Below, piece after piece: positions 61,459 through 64,000 of a DNA stretch of 64,000 bases (its first letter is position 1; every line of letters begins with the position of its first letter). Under the pieces are notes generated by a model. That model was not told the DNA's origin and searched no databases. It saw only the letters and a list, made by a program, of their open reading frames with translations. The position numbers were made by a program, and so were the translations under genes. This DNA is from Deinococcus sp. YIM 134068 (GTDB lineage Bacteria > Deinococcota > Deinococci > Deinococcales > Deinococcaceae), in the NCBI RefSeq assembly GCF_036543075.1, contig NZ_JAZHPF010000007.1, positions 113,696 through 177,695 on the forward strand, written 5' to 3'.

Positions 61459-62703
61459 TCAGCGCCCCGTCAGCGCCGCCAGATTCCCCAACCGAATAGC
61501 CCGGTTCTCCCGCGCGCTCTGATAGATCGCCTCCATGATGAGGTGGTCGCGCAGGCCCTCCTCGCCGGGCGTCTTCGGCTCGCGGTTTTCCAGCACGGCG
61601 CTGCTCATCTCGTCGATCTCCAGCACGAACTGGCTCTTGTTCTCCACCTCGCGCATGTCGGTGCCCTCCTGGAGTCCCACGCGTCGCCCGACGCTGAGGC
61701 GGTTGCCCTCGTAGGCGAAGGCGGGCGTCAGGTCGGCCCAGCCGCGCTCGCTCATCACCCGGAAACGGCTGGAGCGGTGCGAGGAGTACCCGGAGAAGAA
61801 CTGCCCGATCACGCCGCTGGGAAATTGCATCGTAAAGGCCACCCGGTCCTCCACCTCGCGGAAGCGCGGGTCGTTCGGGTCGCTGTAAATCTGGCCCATC
61901 ACCTCGGTCGGCTCCTCGCCCGTCACGAAGCGCGAGAAGTTCAGCGGATACAGCCCGATGTCCGGCAGGCTGCCGCCGCCCGCGAGTTCCCGGTCGAGCC
62001 GCCACTGGTTGGGGCTGCCCTGGTTCTGCACGAACTCCCCGATCATCTGCCGGGGATTGCCCAGCACGCGCGATTGCGTCAGCCGCGCGACCTCCACGTG
62101 GCGCGGCTCGAAGCGGGCGCGGTAGGCGACCATCAATTTCCTGTTCGCCGCCCGCCCCGCCGCGATCATCTGCCGGGCTTCGGCGGAGGTGTTCGCCATC
62201 GGCTTTTCCGTGAGGACGTGCTTCCCGGCCTGGAAGGCGCGGATGGTGTATTCCGCGTGCAGACCGTTGGGCAGGACGATGTACACCACGTCGATCTCGG
62301 GGTTGTTGCGGATGGAGTCGAAGTTCTGGTAGGTGTAGACGTTCCGCTGCGCCACCCCGTTCTGCTCCGCGACCCGGCGCGCCTTCTCGGGAGAGCCGCT
62401 CACGAGCGCGACGAGTTTGGACTTCCTGGCCTCGCGCAGAGCGGGGAGCACCTGCCCTAGCGCGAACTCCCCGAGGCCCACGACCGCCCAGCCCACGCGC
62501 TGCCCCGGCGGGAAGGGCTGCTTTTCCTCGGGCGGGGTCTGCGGCTTCTCGGTCTGCGCCACCCCCTGCGCGAGCGCCGCACCGGTCAGCCCCAGGCCCA
62601 GCAGCCCCAGCCCGGCCTGCCCCAGAAAGCGCCGCCGCGACGAATCGGCGGTCTGCTCGGGCGTCGTGACTTCCTCGTGATGAATGCCTTCGTCGTGTGC
62701 CAT
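61459..62703 (-). CDS. Tat-exported Gfo/Idh/MocA family oxidoreductase
   Basis: A 414-residue NAD(P)-dependent oxidoreductase of the glucose-fructose oxidoreductase type, probably periplasmic with bound cofactor. The N-terminus has a twin-arginine motif 'SSRRRFLGQAGLGLLGLGLT' after about 17 residues. The Rossmann part has 'VGWAVVGLGEFALGQVLPAL', 'VVYIVLPNGLHAEYTIRAFQ' and the family hallmark 'EKPMANTSAEARQM'; the C-terminal half has 'GGGSLPDIGLYPLNFSRFVT', which includes the usual catalytic region. ATG 62703 with AGGAGG; a longer upstream frame is not used. The sugar substrate is unknown. Confidence 0.92.
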   Translation of the reverse strand: MAHDEGIHHEEVTTPEQTADSSRRRFLGQAGLGLLGLGLTGAALAQGVAQTEKPQTPPEEKQPFPPGQRVGWAVVGLGEFALGQVLPALREARKSKLVALVSGSPEKARRVAEQNGVAQRNVYTYQNFDSIRNNPEIDVVYIVLPNGLHAEYTIRAFQAGKHVLTEKPMANTSAEARQMIAAGRAANRKLMVAYRARFEPRHVEVARLTQSRVLGNPRQMIGEFVQNQGSPNQWRLDRELAGGGSLPDIGLYPLNFSRFVTGEEPTEVMGQIYSDPNDPRFREVEDRVAFTMQFPSGVIGQFFSGYSSHRSSRFRVMSERGWADLTPAFAYEGNRLSVGRRVGLQEGTDMREVENKSQFVLEIDEMSSAVLENREPKTPGEEGLRDHLIMEAIYQSARENRAIRLGNLAALTGR

Positions 62704-63047
62704 CTGCGGCCTCCTGTGGGTGAAGTGGGGGAAGAGGGGCGGTGAGGTCCCGGAGAGCCATGCGGCCCCTAGCAGGGAAGAGACCACGCGGGACCGTCGC
62801 AGCATGACCCGGAACGGGCGCGCGACAGCGTAAGCGGCGCTAAAAATTTCGAATTCATCAAGGCCGCGCCTGAGGGCGGTTTGTCTCTCCGAGGCTTCGA
62901 GTTGTTGTGAACGTTTTGGAAGGCAGATGGCTGAGGCCGCGCGCCTTGTGCCTCGACCCTTCTGCTCTCATCTCCCCAGCAGGTCCACGACCTGACTCCC
63001 CGGCGCTAGCCTGAGAAAAGAACGTCCCCGCTGGAGAAAGGACCCTC
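62704..63047. promoter_or_regulatory. 344-bp divergent promoter region
   Basis: For the oxidoreductase (minus): -10 TACGCT at 62827-62832 preceded by an AT-rich TTTTTAGCGC segment that partly resembles the 18-bp box of the polysaccharide promoters. For the RusA-like gene (plus): a possible -10 TAGCCT near 63006. No gene lies here. Confidence 0.45.
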
Positions 63048-63863
63048 TTGCCCCCCTCCCCGCCGCCCCAGACCATCACCTTCGTCATCCCCGCCCTGAA
63101 GACGCTGCGCCGCACGGGAGGGCAGGCGGACCCGGCGGCGTCCCGCACCTTCAAACTCGTCGGGTACTACACGCAGGGGGCCACGCCGAACCGCACCCGC
63201 CTGGGCGAGTACCACACGTGGAAGGACCATGTGCGCCTGCACGCGCCCCCGCCCCTGCTCCGGCTGCGCCCGGTGGACGAGGTGAGCCGTGTGCGGCTGG
63301 ACGTGGTGTGCTACTTCGCCACACGAACCCACGCCGACCCCGAGAACGTCCGCAAGGGGATCGTCGACGCGCTCTTCCCACGCGGCGACAAATGGGTCTA
63401 CGGCAGCCACGACCACCCCCACTACGACCCCGCCCATCCGAGGGTGGAGGTGACGGTCACGGTCTTCGCGGGCACGTCGCCCGCGCTCACGCCTGATGTG
63501 ACGACCGGGGCAGAGCCGGAGCCGTCGCGGATCAGCCCTCGTCCCGGTCCCCGTCCACGCCGTCCGGGGATGGAGGCACCCTCCACCGGGCAGCCGCGCG
63601 GACGGAAGACCGCCGGGACTTCTTCCGAGTCGGTGGGGACGGGCAGCCGATCAGCCAAGTCGCCCGTCAAACAGCCCCCTCCCAGGCCTGAGAAAGCCCC
63701 TTCCAGGAAGACCCCGCCTCCACCCGCCGCCCCCACCAAGACGGGACTGTGGGCCAGCCTGAGCGCGTGGCTCGCCCGGTTGCGCGGTGAGGAGCCGGAG
63801 GGCAGGAGGTCGTCCCCCCCGGCCTCCCCCCGCCCCCGCCGCCGGAGTAGGGGGCGGGACTGA
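63048..63863 (+). CDS. RusA-like protein with long basic, Pro-rich tail
   Basis: A 271-residue protein. Residues 1-145 resemble RusA-type Holliday-junction resolvases: 'VRLDVVCYFATRTHADPENV', then 'RKGIVDALFPRGDKWVYGS' and 'RVEVTVTVF', matching the D-x-[DE]-N-x3-K-x3-D-x-L core. One of the later paired acidic residues of RusA is not clear, so activity is uncertain. Residues about 150-271 are low-complexity Pro/Arg/Ser/Lys with one amphipathic segment 'LWASLSAWLARLR'. The tail could bind DNA or be disordered. Start TTG 63048 follows GAGAAAGGA. RusA proteins are usually phage-borne, but no phage genes are nearby. Confidence 0.5.
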   Translation: MPPSPPPQTITFVIPALKTLRRTGGQADPAASRTFKLVGYYTQGATPNRTRLGEYHTWKDHVRLHAPPPLLRLRPVDEVSRVRLDVVCYFATRTHADPENVRKGIVDALFPRGDKWVYGSHDHPHYDPAHPRVEVTVTVFAGTSPALTPDVTTGAEPEPSRISPRPGPRPRRPGMEAPSTGQPRGRKTAGTSSESVGTGSRSAKSPVKQPPPRPEKAPSRKTPPPPAAPTKTGLWASLSAWLARLRGEEPEGRRSSPPASPRPRRRSRGRD

Positions 63864-63913
63864 CGGGGAGGCGGCCCGCTTGTGCCCACCTCCCGTGCTG
63901 TACTGGAGGGGCC

Positions 63914-64000
63914 ATGACCGACGATCACACCGACCGCAGCGCAGGGGGAGAGGCGTCTTCCACCCCCGCCCCCGAAGTCACGCAGATCGGAAGAGCGCGT
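63914..64000 (+). CDS. Start of an unidentified gene (partial)
   Basis: ATG 63914 follows GGAGGGG. The frame gives MTDDHTDRSAGGEASSTPAP and runs to the window end. The last codons fall in sequence that looks like adapter. An acidic, polar N-terminus; no family can be assigned. Confidence 0.45.
   Translation, partial: MTDDHTDRSAGGEASSTPAPEVTQIGRAR
63984..64000. other. Probable Illumina adapter remnant at the sequence end
   Basis: The last 17 bases, AGATCGGAAGAGCGCGT, equal the Illumina TruSeq adapter AGATCGGAAGAGCGTCGT with one T missing. The 14-base identity begins exactly at the shared adapter core. It suggests untrimmed adapter at a contig edge. Confidence 0.75.

Noticed and set aside
1..64000. 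CRISPR arrays, tRNA/rRNA genes, prophage or insertion sequences
   Set aside because: No regularly spaced repeats, cloverleaf sequences, phage structural genes or transposase genes were seen on reading both strands. A tool-based scan would be needed to exclude divergent cases.

Overview
The window is a very GC-rich chromosome segment from what looks like a Deinococcus species. That is an inference from several signs together: about 70% G+C, lipoproteins carrying NPCBM domains, a wall-associated polysaccharide cluster without an obvious Wza porin, and several genes whose TANNNT -10 box ends only 5-6 nt before the start codon (leaderless transcripts, known to be common in Deinococcus). No rRNA, tRNA, CRISPR array or intact insertion sequence was seen. 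The last 17 bases look like Illumina adapter, so the right edge is probably a contig end.

Region 1 (1-39740) is an exopolysaccharide locus of the Wzx/Wzy type. The left part runs on the minus strand: a flippase (cut by the window edge), a GT4 glycosyltransferase, UDP-glucuronate decarboxylase, UDP-glucose dehydrogenase, a degenerate GDP-fucose-synthase homologue, a WecG/TagA transferase and a CDP-tyvelose-epimerase-like enzyme. The right part runs on the plus strand: a Wzy-type polymerase, three GT4 enzymes and a WbaP-type initiating transferase, then WD40, a SARP/ATPase regulator, RmlA-like nucleotidyltransferase and a Wzz/BY-kinase-like co-polymerase. Interleaved with these are four large lipoproteins built on one plan: lipobox, a short aromatic/glycine motif, one or two NPCBM domains, then a different C-terminal module (kelch, malectin, malectin plus kelch, or PQQ-type sugar dehydrogenase). 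A broken fifth copy lies near 9.1 kb. Two secreted beta-helix proteins flank the locus. UDP-glucose can become UDP-glucuronate and then UDP-xylose; WbaP loads the first sugar on undecaprenyl phosphate, the glycosyltransferases extend it, and Wzx, Wzy and the Wzz-like protein flip and polymerise it. The lipoproteins may hold, sense or modify the polymer at the surface. An 18-bp box is shared by the two main cluster promoters.

Region 2 (40-49.5 kb) is mixed accessory DNA. It has a leaderless dGTPase, a C5-cytosine methyltransferase followed by a lower-GC gene with a nuclease-like core, a decayed VapBC toxin-antitoxin pair, a small membrane protein, a WYL regulator, a TPR protein with a C-terminal winged helix, and a 53-residue secreted peptide.

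Region 3 (50-61 kb) has a subtilisin lipoprotein and a cyclic-di-GMP signalling block: a TPR/HD-GYP/TPR/GGDEF protein, its overlapping winged-helix/degenerate-GGDEF partner, and a membrane GGDEF-EAL protein, with an M28 peptidase between them. Region 4 (61-64 kb) has an MliC-like lysozyme inhibitor with an apparent ATA start, a 93-bp repeat element, a Tat-exported Gfo/Idh/MocA oxidoreductase, a RusA-like protein and the start of one more gene.
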